Shown here piece after piece: positions 1 through 7,395 of a stretch of 12,339 nucleotides of DNA; within the stretch, counting starts at the first letter, position 1; each line of letters opens with the position of its first letter. The position numbers and the translations under genes are program-made. The notes under the pieces are model-generated. The model ran no database searches and was not told where the DNA came from. It saw only the letters and a list, made by a program, of their open reading frames with translations. Origin of the DNA: Victivallales bacterium (GTDB lineage: Bacteria > Verrucomicrobiota > Lentisphaeria > Oligosphaerales > Oligosphaeraceae); assembly GCA_017543165.1 (NCBI GenBank), contig JAFYGL010000614.1, positions 1-12,339 on the forward strand, in the 5' to 3' direction.

Positions 1-744
1 CCCCGCAAAATCAAGATTGCGAAACTTCAGAAATTGCTTGTAAAGGAGGGGATTCTTCCAAAGGGCTATGACAGGCATGCTGACATTATCCCAGTATTCA
101 AGCCACTGCCAATGGATGCGCAGAACATACATGAATGTGTCGCTGCAATCATGCTCAGACCAGGACTTTACTTGAAGGAACTGAAGCAGCGCTACACTGA
201 AAGCCAGGATCTGCGCATTGCACAGCTTCTTGCAATTTTGGGGGATGAAGTGGGCGCGGATTCTTTGGCAAAAGAAATAGAGAATGTCCCTTTCAAGGAA
301 GATTTGCCTGGCTGGAACTATACTGGGATGGGACAATCTGGCCGCTGCGCCAGCAGAATAGACAACATTCTGCACACAATGTCAAGGCTGTCCAAAGCAT
401 ACGCCGCCAAAGGGGTCGCCCTTCGCCTGAAGGAACTTGAACCAGAAACAGCATTTTCCCATTTCAGAAGTGTTTGCAACTATCTCATGGAGTTCCCTTC
501 TCCAAATGCAGCACCAAAACTGACTAGGCTGCTTGGCGCATTGTTGGAGAAGCCCGTCCCCAAACCCGTGACGCCTTTGGACACATGCTACAGAAACTGG
601 CGGCTTAAATGCTTCTACACGGCGGGAGCCCTTTTGAAATGCAAACTGGATTCCAAGGAGGCAAGGATTTTCCTTGAAGAATGCATAGCCTCAAACGAAG
701 CAGGTTTCACTGAATGTGCAACAAAATTAATTGATAATAAATGA
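1..744 (+). CDS. C-terminal part of a probable FAD-dependent oxidoreductase with HEAT-like tail (5' end outside window)
   Basis: The frame is open from base 1 without a convincing start; the first in-frame candidate is a TTG at 34, so I read this as the last 247 codons of a longer gene. The beginning (residues 1-24 of the fragment, including [13 protein letters not shown]) resembles the end of the FAD_oxidored-type domain in Lentisphaerae and Planctomycetes proteins, where a short 'LQ..L...G..L' segment precedes a helical tail. The rest is alpha-helical and HEAT-like. It holds the segment [11 protein letters not shown] (from about 310) and a later FSHFR (about 454-468), which I recall from the tails of such oxidoreductases. 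The flavin-binding part is not in the window, so the enzymatic call rests on the tail alone. These proteins often sit beside glycan-degradation genes, which fits here. The stop TGA at 742-744 overlaps an in-frame ATG of the next gene (ATGA at 741). Confidence 0.55.
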   Translation, partial: PRKIKIAKLQKLLVKEGILPKGYDRHADIIPVFKPLPMDAQNIHECVAAIMLRPGLYLKELKQRYTESQDLRIAQLLAILGDEVGADSLAKEIENVPFKEDLPGWNYTGMGQSGRCASRIDNILHTMSRLSKAYAAKGVALRLKELEPETAFSHFRSVCNYLMEFPSPNAAPKLTRLLGALLEKPVPKPVTPLDTCYRNWRLKCFYTAGALLKCKLDSKEARIFLEECIASNEAGFTECATKLIDNK

Positions 745-776
745 GGTCAAAAGCATTAATGGTGAGGAATGAGACA

Positions 777-1427
777 ATGAAAACGCAAAAAATGAGTTTT
801 ACCTTGATTGAATTGCTGGTCGTCATAGCGATAATAGCTGTTCTTGCGGCAATGCTGTTGCCCGCATTGAGCAAGGCACGGGCAAAGGCGAGGCAGACAA
901 GCTGCACCAACAATCACAAGCATATAACAATGGCTTCAATCATGTACGCCGATGACAATTCTGGCATGCTTCCAATGTGCTACTACAAGGCGCCTTCCGG
1001 CACCGAGACGTTTTGGCGCGGCTTCATTGCCAGCTACTACAGTCCAATAGAAAGTTATAAATACAATGCCTGGTTTCCCTGCGCGGCATTTCCCCAGGAT
1101 GAGCATTTGGCGGTGGGCTGGAACATTTACCTGGGGTACTACAATTTGGGCACACCAGTCTCACCAGACTGGCGAAGCCGCAACCAAACTGAAATTGGTT
1201 CACCTTCCATGCATGCATTCTGCCTGGATTCGGTTCTGTACAAATTCTCTCAATACGGCGTAAGTTTTGTGGACAAGGAGAATTCATACACAAAGCAGAG
1301 CACCCATGTCACATTCCCCCATGACGACAAGACCATTGGCGGCTTTATGGACGGTCATACGGAAGTGCTTTCACAACAGCAGTTCATGGATGTCAAAAAC
1401 GACATGGTTTACAATCTTTCCAAATAA
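777..1427 (+). CDS. Type II secretion-like pseudopilin with H-X9-DG tail
   Basis: This 216-residue protein has a short basic leader (MKTQKMS), then FTLIELLVV and a long hydrophobic helix ending in [17 protein letters not shown]. That is the class III prepilin N-terminus, cut before Phe by prepilin peptidase; the residue before the cut is Ser rather than the usual Gly. The C-terminal region has an exact H-X9-DG motif ([12 protein letters not shown], near 1320-1355), the signature of the large pseudopilin family in Lentisphaerae, Planctomycetes and Verrucomicrobia. I chose ATG 777 because GAGG lies 9 nt upstream and the leader is then of normal length. ATG 741 would overlap the previous stop (ATGA) but has no ribosome site and gives an overlong leader. 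It lies 18 nt before a secreted DUF4838 gene, so the two are probably co-transcribed. The function of such pseudopilins beside glycosidase genes is not known; a role in secretion or substrate capture is a guess. Confidence 0.85.
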   Translation: MKTQKMSFTLIELLVVIAIIAVLAAMLLPALSKARAKARQTSCTNNHKHITMASIMYADDNSGMLPMCYYKAPSGTETFWRGFIASYYSPIESYKYNAWFPCAAFPQDEHLAVGWNIYLGYYNLGTPVSPDWRSRNQTEIGSPSMHAFCLDSVLYKFSQYGVSFVDKENSYTKQSTHVTFPHDDKTIGGFMDGHTEVLSQQQFMDVKNDMVYNLSK

Positions 1428-1445
1428 AAAACATGGAGGAAGGCA

Positions 1446-3884
1446 ATGAAAAAGACATTGGCTTGTCTGCTCGTGCTTGTGGGAATATTATGTGGTGCGC
1501 CAATCGACTGGAATAATCCTGCACTTAATCCCATCAAGCTTGAAAAACATGGAGATAAAATTGCGCATACCTTATTTTCAAATGGAAAGAGCGACTGTGT
1601 AATTGTCATTCCTTCAAAAAAGGAGGACTTGGCGTTCCCCTGGCTGGCGACCGTCCCCTCCGCTACCAAAAGCAAACCAGAATACAATTCAGGTGTTGCA
1701 GGATATGCAGCAATGGAATTCAGGCAATTCCTCAAAGCCGTTTCAGGCGTGGAATTGCCAGTGATTTTGGGAGATGCCCCAATTCCCGAAGGGAAATATC
1801 CCATATTCATTGGCTCCAGCGCAATGGCAAGCAGGCATGGATTTACAAACGAGGGCGTAAAGGAAGAAGGCTTCGTCATAAAGGTTGAAAACAAGGGAAT
1901 GTGCATTCTTGGGGCGCCGCCATGCAATAGCCCTCATGGAGTATATAAGGGCGAATATGGCGTGATTTTTGGCGTATATGACTTTTTGGAGCGTGCGCTG
2001 GGCCTCAGGTTCTTCTATCCAGGGCCAGATGGCACCATTATCCCCCGCTTGGACAAGTTGGATCTTCCAGAAATCTCGTACAAAGACGGACCCGATCTGT
2101 CCTTACGCATCATGTACTCCCTGTACAGCAGAAACCTGCCAGGCTGTAAGGACGTGGATACGATGAAAATTGCACTGCGCTACAGGGCTGGCGGACATGG
2201 CGAAGGTTCATCAAGACTGCCTGGTCATTGGCGGAAAACTGTCGAACTGGGAATGGCCCAGGCTGTGCAGGCGGACGGGCGTCCCATAAAGACGAATCCG
2301 CCCATGCCATGTTTCAGCAATCCCAAGACATTGGAGGCATATCTTAAAAATCATGGAAAATACAGCAACACATACAATGTATTGCCGCCTGACCACGCAA
2401 TCAAATGCCAATGCTTGCTTTGTGCACCGTTATACAAAAAGGCTGTTCCATTTCATGAAATGGCATCTGGCGTATATGATTCGTTCATAAAGAGGGCGGC
2501 TGAGGCCCTTAAAAAAGAGAGGCCAGGTGCGCTCTTGTTTTTCACTGCCTACTACAACTATGTTTCACCTGTTGAAAATCTGGCATTGCCAGACAATACC
2601 AAGGCTCAAATATGCCTTATGTATGGGCAAAGCCTGTATCATGACCCGAAAATAAAGAATATCACCCGTCAGTGGATACGTGATTGGAATCGCGTAACGG
2701 GTAAGCCAGTCAATGTATATGTTTATCCCAACTGGCCAGGCATAGCCTATAGCCCGTTCCCCAGGCAATATTACCATAATCTCAAGGCATTTTTCCTGGA
2801 AAACAAAGGTCTTGTGGATGGTGTTTTCAGCGATGGCCCGAATTCAGGCGGCGTAGATGCCATTGAAGGTGGACCATACGCATTTGCCTTGCCTTCGCTG
2901 TATTGTGAGTTCAGGCTTATGTGGAACGCCGATTATGACGTGGAGGCGGGTGTCCTGGATTTCTGCCAGAAGATGTATGGTCCCGCCTGGAGGCCAATGC
3001 ACGAGATTTTCACGGGAATTGCGGAATTGTTTGAAGGCAAGAGGACCGTGGGGCTTGACGGCGTCATGCACCTTGGTGAATACGAGGCTGGACAGATTTC
3101 AAAGAAGGATTTGTACACAAAGATAGTAACGCCAGACGATGTCAAAAAAATCAGGGAATGCCTGGAAAAGGCGTATTCGATGGTGGCGAAGGACAGTCCA
3201 GAATGGCGGCGAATTGACTTGCATGGCCGTACATTGAGGCTGTTTTTCATGGATTATGAGCAATTCCACAACCCCAAGGCAGGCGCCAGTAAACAATGCG
3301 TAGTGGCAAAATTCCCGTTCATGATGAAAATGGAGGACAAGGCTGCGTATGCTGGATGGGAAAAGGTCAAGCCATATAGTTTTGTGAATGCGTATCTTTC
3401 ACATGGGCCAGAGCCGCCTCATTCAACAACAGTCCAGTTCGCATACGACAAATATGGAATACTGTATCGCTTTGTGATGCAGGAGCCAGATATGAAAAAC
3501 GTGTACACAAGCCCAAAGGAGACTATCTGGGACGGGGATTGCCTGGAGGTCTTTACCGAATATGCTCCAAATGTCATATACCAAACCACGTTCAATGTCA
3601 ATAATGACATGCGTGATTTCTTCATTGGCACTCCCCGCAAACGTGCTGGCGGGCCACTTCGCCATATTGAAAAGAAGGATGATTCCTGGATATTGACGCT
3701 GTATCTGCCATTTTCGGCATTGGATGCCTCCATCCCATTCACAGGAGACAACATTGTGCACTTCAACGCGGCTCGTACACGCAAGCAAAAAGGCGGATAC
3801 AGGCATGTTTCCAGGTGGAACACAACTTTCGCAAGGGCGCATGCGGACAAGGAGGCCTTTGGCACTCTTGTCTTTGAAAAGTAA
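1446..3884 (+). CDS. Exported DUF4838 protein with CBM9-like C-terminal domain
   Basis: The 812-residue protein starts after a strong ribosome site (GGAGGA, 5 nt before ATG). Residues 1-19 form a signal peptide (MKK, hydrophobic core, probable cleavage after CGA), so export is predicted. About 79-185 is an alpha/beta domain like the N-terminal domain of GH20 and GH67 enzymes, ending in GVYDFLERALGLRFFYP. About 200-530 matches DUF4838, including PPDHAIKCQCLLC near 315-326, a cysteine cluster at a place where family members often carry C-x-C-x-x-C. About 615-812 resembles a family 9 carbohydrate-binding module (WDGDCLEVF near 694-702, a late FNAARTRKQ, final FGTLVFEK). DUF4838 proteins are generally treated as putative glycoside hydrolases; I know of no firm activity for this one and cannot name a catalytic pair. 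It is the only classically secreted protein of the cluster, so first contact with the polysaccharide is the likely role. Confidence 0.85.
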   Translation: MKKTLACLLVLVGILCGAPIDWNNPALNPIKLEKHGDKIAHTLFSNGKSDCVIVIPSKKEDLAFPWLATVPSATKSKPEYNSGVAGYAAMEFRQFLKAVSGVELPVILGDAPIPEGKYPIFIGSSAMASRHGFTNEGVKEEGFVIKVENKGMCILGAPPCNSPHGVYKGEYGVIFGVYDFLERALGLRFFYPGPDGTIIPRLDKLDLPEISYKDGPDLSLRIMYSLYSRNLPGCKDVDTMKIALRYRAGGHGEGSSRLPGHWRKTVELGMAQAVQADGRPIKTNPPMPCFSNPKTLEAYLKNHGKYSNTYNVLPPDHAIKCQCLLCAPLYKKAVPFHEMASGVYDSFIKRAAEALKKERPGALLFFTAYYNYVSPVENLALPDNTKAQICLMYGQSLYHDPKIKNITRQWIRDWNRVTGKPVNVYVYPNWPGIAYSPFPRQYYHNLKAFFLENKGLVDGVFSDGPNSGGVDAIEGGPYAFALPSLYCEFRLMWNADYDVEAGVLDFCQKMYGPAWRPMHEIFTGIAELFEGKRTVGLDGVMHLGEYEAGQISKKDLYTKIVTPDDVKKIRECLEKAYSMVAKDSPEWRRIDLHGRTLRLFFMDYEQFHNPKAGASKQCVVAKFPFMMKMEDKAAYAGWEKVKPYSFVNAYLSHGPEPPHSTTVQFAYDKYGILYRFVMQEPDMKNVYTSPKETIWDGDCLEVFTEYAPNVIYQTTFNVNNDMRDFFIGTPRKRAGGPLRHIEKKDDSWILTLYLPFSALDASIPFTGDNIVHFNAARTRKQKGGYRHVSRWNTTFARAHADKEAFGTLVFEK

Positions 3885-3954
3885 CAATCGTGTAAATAGA
3901 AGGATTGACAATACTCCCTCATCAATAAGCCTACAAGGGAATTAAATAGCGATT

Positions 3955-5733
3955 ATGGATTATCTTGAGATGCTTGAAGCGGCGACGAAAGCAAGGCCCT
4001 CGTCACGGCAATATGAATGGATGAGGATGGGGCTTGTGGCCTTTGTGCATTTTTCTCTTAACACGTTCTACATGAAGGAATGGGGGGACGGTACAGAGGA
4101 GCCAATACGTTTCAATCCAAAAAACTGCGATGCCGATAAATGGGTTGGGCATTTGTCAAGGGCTGGATTCAAATTGGCAATTCTGACATGTAAACACCAC
4201 GGGGGATTCTGCCTTTGGCCCTCAAAATACACGGAATATTCCGTCAAAAACACACCTTGGAAACAAGGCAAGGGAGATTTGGTGCGGGATTTTTCGGAGG
4301 CATGTCTGAGGCATGGGATAAAATTCGGCGTCTATCTTTCCCCCTGGGATAGGCATGACCCAAGATATGCCAATGATTCAGACGCTTATAACGAGTACTT
4401 CATGAATCAGTTGACTGAATTGCTCACTGGATATGGTCCCGTGCATGAAGTATGGTTCGACGGTGCCTGTGTGCCCGTAAATGGGAAGCGACAGCATTAC
4501 AGCTGGGAAAAATACTATGCCTTGATACGCGAACTGCAGCCAGACGCGGTAATATCGGGCATAGGACCTGATGTGCGATGGTGCGGAAACGAGGCTGGCA
4601 AGGCACGCCCAGCAGAATGGTCTGTGGTGAATTTAGACAGAAGTTTTTATGCTTTCAACAGGCAACGGTGCAACAACACCGAAATCGGGCAACTTGGCGA
4701 AAATCCCGTCTGGTATCCTTCCGAGGTGGACATGTCGATTCGCCCAAATTGGTTTTATCACAAGTCCGATGATGTTGATGTTCGTTCGCTGCATTACCTC
4801 ATACAGGCCTATTTCAATTCAGTGGGGCACAATTCCGTCCTGCTCCTGAATGTGCCTCCTGATTGCAACGGGGAATTCCATGAAGCGGATGTCAAAAGGC
4901 TGGAGGAATTCCGTGCCTGGCTGGACAAGGCATTTGCCGTGGACTATGGAAAAGGTTCGACGATGTGCAAGCTCTCCTCTGCAAAAAGGGATGACGGCAT
5001 GATTATTGAGCGTTTTCGCCTGAGATTGAATGGCGGGCACAGTTTCAACTGCATTGAACTTGCAGAGGACATACTGAATCATGGCCAGCTGGTGGAGGAA
5101 TACAGCATATTCGCGAAACTTGAATCGGGCACGTGGAAAATATGTGAAGGCAAGACCATAGGCTTCAAGGAACTGGTGTTGCTTGAAAAAGATTGCCAGG
5201 CAACTGAGTTTGAACTGGAAATCACATCCAGGGCTCCCTCGAAACTGCTTCCATTGAAGTTTTTCAAGACACCGCCAATTCCTGATGAGGAAAATGCGCC
5301 ATCATGGCTATATTACTGGGGATGCAAATATACGGTGCCTGAAAAACAGGGTGGAGAAGCCAGCCTTCTTAAAAGCGAGGCGGAGCCATACGAGAGCCGT
5401 CCCGTCGGCATGCCGCAAAGCCTTACGCTCACAATGGAGATGGCTACTGACGTGCAGGGAATCGCCATTCTCCCGCAGCAGGATGGAACTCACGATGGCA
5501 TACCGCATAATTGCGCCTGCATGACAAGCCAGGACGGCAAAAACTGGACTTGCGCTTTCCAGGGAGAATTGGGAAACCTCGCTGAAAATCCAACCTACAG
5601 GAAAATCATATTTGACAAAGTGCACAGGAATGTTGCCTATCTGCGCCTGGAAATCCAAAATACATTTCAGGATGAGCAATATTTCAAACTGCAACGCTGC
5701 CTGCCAATACTTACAAAGCATGCACAAGCATAA
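3955..5733 (+). CDS. Alpha-L-fucosidase, GH29 (subfamily B-like)
   Basis: The 592-residue enzyme should release L-fucose from alpha-1,3/4- or related linkages. The GH29 barrel fills about residues 10-340. Visible motifs are KHHGGFCLWPSKYT (K80-F85 onward), VWFDGA with the probable nucleophile D169, WCGNEAG with the probable acid/base E213, and WYPSEVDMSIRPNWFYH from W253. The nucleophile-to-GNEAG spacing and the WYP.E.D.SIRP motif point to subfamily B, typically alpha-1,3/1,4-fucosidases. The usual KHHDGF reads KHHGGF here, which other family members may share. About 440-590 looks like a discoidin/F5-8C (CBM32-like) sandwich. No signal peptide is seen, so cytoplasmic action is predicted. The start is less certain: AAGGGA lies 14 nt upstream, and ATG 3970 has no better site. 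It lies 70 nt after the DUF4838 gene and 21 nt before the GH20 gene, in one direction. Confidence 0.93.
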   Translation: MDYLEMLEAATKARPSSRQYEWMRMGLVAFVHFSLNTFYMKEWGDGTEEPIRFNPKNCDADKWVGHLSRAGFKLAILTCKHHGGFCLWPSKYTEYSVKNTPWKQGKGDLVRDFSEACLRHGIKFGVYLSPWDRHDPRYANDSDAYNEYFMNQLTELLTGYGPVHEVWFDGACVPVNGKRQHYSWEKYYALIRELQPDAVISGIGPDVRWCGNEAGKARPAEWSVVNLDRSFYAFNRQRCNNTEIGQLGENPVWYPSEVDMSIRPNWFYHKSDDVDVRSLHYLIQAYFNSVGHNSVLLLNVPPDCNGEFHEADVKRLEEFRAWLDKAFAVDYGKGSTMCKLSSAKRDDGMIIERFRLRLNGGHSFNCIELAEDILNHGQLVEEYSIFAKLESGTWKICEGKTIGFKELVLLEKDCQATEFELEITSRAPSKLLPLKFFKTPPIPDEENAPSWLYYWGCKYTVPEKQGGEASLLKSEAEPYESRPVGMPQSLTLTMEMATDVQGIAILPQQDGTHDGIPHNCACMTSQDGKNWTCAFQGELGNLAENPTYRKIIFDKVHRNVAYLRLEIQNTFQDEQYFKLQRCLPILTKHAQA

Positions 5734-5754
5734 TAAACAGAGGTAATCAAAAAC

Positions 5755-7305
5755 ATGAAAAATTCAATCATTCCAAAGCCGAACCTTTTGGAACAGCGTG
5801 ACGGAGTTTTCATTTTGAAGGAGCCATGCCCGATATTATATTCAGGGAATGGGGCAAGGGAGGCGGCAACGCTACTGCATGAATACTTGGCTCCAGTTAT
5901 GAGTGCAGTTTCTGCGCCAGTCGAACTTCAGGCAAACGAGGCAAAGGGCATTAGACTGATTTCACTGGACAGTTCATGCAGCGGGACTTTTCCCTCCGAG
6001 GAATATGACCTTTCCGTTGAAGAAGAAGGCATTGCCTTGAAAGCCGACAGCAGAGAGGGACTTCTACGCGGCATTCAAACGCTAAGGCAGCTTCTCCCCA
6101 GGGAAAATTATGCGCCTGATAGCCAGCTGCGGGAAATTGCCATACAATGCCTGCACATTCATGACATGCCAGCAATGAGGTGGCGGGGCATGATGCTTGA
6201 TGTGGCAAGACATTTCTTTGATAAGTATCAGGTAATGCACATGATTGAACTGTTTGCCCAGCATAAGTTCAATATTGTCCATCTGCACTTGACTGATGAC
6301 CAGGGCTGGCGAGTGGAAATAAAACAATTTCCAAAATTGACACAGATTGGCTCCACCAGAAAACAAACTATTATCGGGCATGAATCAGACAGGCCAAGAA
6401 AATACGATGGCATTCCATACGGAGGTTTCTTCACCCAGCAGGATCTCAGGGAAATTGTGGCCTTTGCTGACAGGCGGGGAATCACGATTGTACCTGAAAT
6501 TGACATGCCAGGCCATCAGTCAGCCGCAATATGCTCATATCCTGAATTGGGCAATTTCCCGCTTAATCACGTGGAAGTCCGCCAGGAATGGGGCATAAGC
6601 AGCCATATTCTTTCACCGCGTGAAAGCTCGATTGGCTTCGCAAAATCCGTGCTGGCGGAGATAATGGATATTTTCCCTTCAAAATTCATTCACATAGGAG
6701 GGGACGAGGCAATTAAATCAGAATGGGAAATCTCCCCCGAAGTACAATACCTCATGGCAAAGCACAATTGCAGAAATGAAAAGGAACTTCAGGATTTCTT
6801 CATTGGGAGCATCTGCAGTTTCATCCGTGAAAATGGAAGGTATATGATTGGATGGGAGGAAATCCTGAACCCTGGACTGGACAGGGGGGCTGTCATCGCA
6901 AGCTGGAGAGGACGCGGGACCGAAAAGGACGCACTGCGCCAGGGCAACCGCGTCATCATGGCAAGCAAGGTCTTCGCATATTTTGACTATTATCAGGCGG
7001 ATCCAGCCAGCGAGCCTTTGGCGGGTGGAAATGTGCTACCACTGGAAAAGGTCTATTCTTTCAATGCAGTAGAGGGAATAGAACCATATTCCCAATCCTT
7101 TGTCCTTGGCGGGCAGGCTCAACTATGGTCGGAATACATAGCCACTTTGGAGCATTTGGAATACATGGCGTTCCCCCGCGCTTGCGCACTGGCGGAAAAA
7201 CTTTGGACAAAGCCTGAACTTTGTGAATACAGAGATTTCCTTGAACGAATGAACATTCATAGGCATAGACTCAATGCTCAAAAGGTAAACTACCACCCCT
7301 TTTGA
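5755..7305 (+). CDS. Beta-N-acetylhexosaminidase, GH20
   Basis: The 516-residue enzyme should remove terminal beta-linked GlcNAc or GalNAc by substrate-assisted catalysis. About residues 1-135 are the GH20b-type alpha/beta N-terminal domain (IIPKPNLLEQ start, EGLLRGIQTLRQLL). The barrel follows from MRWRGMMLDVARHFF (about 141-155). Expected motifs are present: HLHLTDDQGWR (176-186), PEIDMPGH (247-254), the catalytic pair D317-E318 in HIGGDEA, the active-site tryptophans W367 (GWEE) and W384 (SWRG), and LWSE near W458-E460. The set is complete, so the enzyme is probably active. Length is normal for a two-domain bacterial GH20. No signal peptide is visible. The start is set by AGAGGT 10 nt before the ATG. 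With the fucosidase 21 nt upstream, a natural order is fucose removal followed by exposure of GlcNAc; that order is inferred from family specificity. Confidence 0.95.
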   Translation: MKNSIIPKPNLLEQRDGVFILKEPCPILYSGNGAREAATLLHEYLAPVMSAVSAPVELQANEAKGIRLISLDSSCSGTFPSEEYDLSVEEEGIALKADSREGLLRGIQTLRQLLPRENYAPDSQLREIAIQCLHIHDMPAMRWRGMMLDVARHFFDKYQVMHMIELFAQHKFNIVHLHLTDDQGWRVEIKQFPKLTQIGSTRKQTIIGHESDRPRKYDGIPYGGFFTQQDLREIVAFADRRGITIVPEIDMPGHQSAAICSYPELGNFPLNHVEVRQEWGISSHILSPRESSIGFAKSVLAEIMDIFPSKFIHIGGDEAIKSEWEISPEVQYLMAKHNCRNEKELQDFFIGSICSFIRENGRYMIGWEEILNPGLDRGAVIASWRGRGTEKDALRQGNRVIMASKVFAYFDYYQADPASEPLAGGNVLPLEKVYSFNAVEGIEPYSQSFVLGGQAQLWSEYIATLEHLEYMAFPRACALAEKLWTKPELCEYRDFLERMNIHRHRLNAQKVNYHPF

Positions 7306-7395
7306 AAAAGGCGACAGTTGCAATTGGCGATGTTCTCTCCCTCCTGGCTGCGGTAGCTACAAATTGAGGGCGGATCACATCTGGAGACATTTAAA
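7306..7395 (+). other. 90-nt spacer between GH20 and GH78 genes
   Basis: There is no reading frame of note here. It contains the palindrome GTAGCTAC and a C-rich stretch, CTCCCTCC, partly complementary to GAGGGCGG downstream. No U-rich tract follows, so I do not call a terminator. The ribosome site GGAG lies at 7383-7386, 9 nt before the GH78 start. I see no good promoter. Confidence 0.4.

Noticed and set aside
741..776. ATG at 741 as the pseudopilin start (ATGA overlap with the previous stop)
   Set aside because: There is no ribosome site before it and it would give a 19-residue leader; ATG 777 has GAGG at proper spacing and a normal leader. Coupling cannot be ruled out.
1446..1505. Lipoprotein signal at Cys16 of the DUF4838 protein
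   Set aside because: The residues before Cys (GIL) do not fit a lipobox, which needs a small residue at -1. An ordinary signal peptidase I site is more likely.
3905..3910. Perfect TTGACA as a -35 box for a fucosidase promoter
   Set aside because: No acceptable -10 box is found at 16-18 nt downstream, so a promoter in the 70-nt gap is not supported.
3419..3925. Two overlapping minus-strand open frames of over 160 codons
   Set aside because: They lie antisense to the CBM9-like part of the DUF4838 gene, have no recognisable domain, and are shadows of the real frame.
7306..7395. Terminator hairpin after the GH20 gene
   Set aside because: The complementarity between the C-rich and G-rich stretches is short and broken, and no T-run follows.
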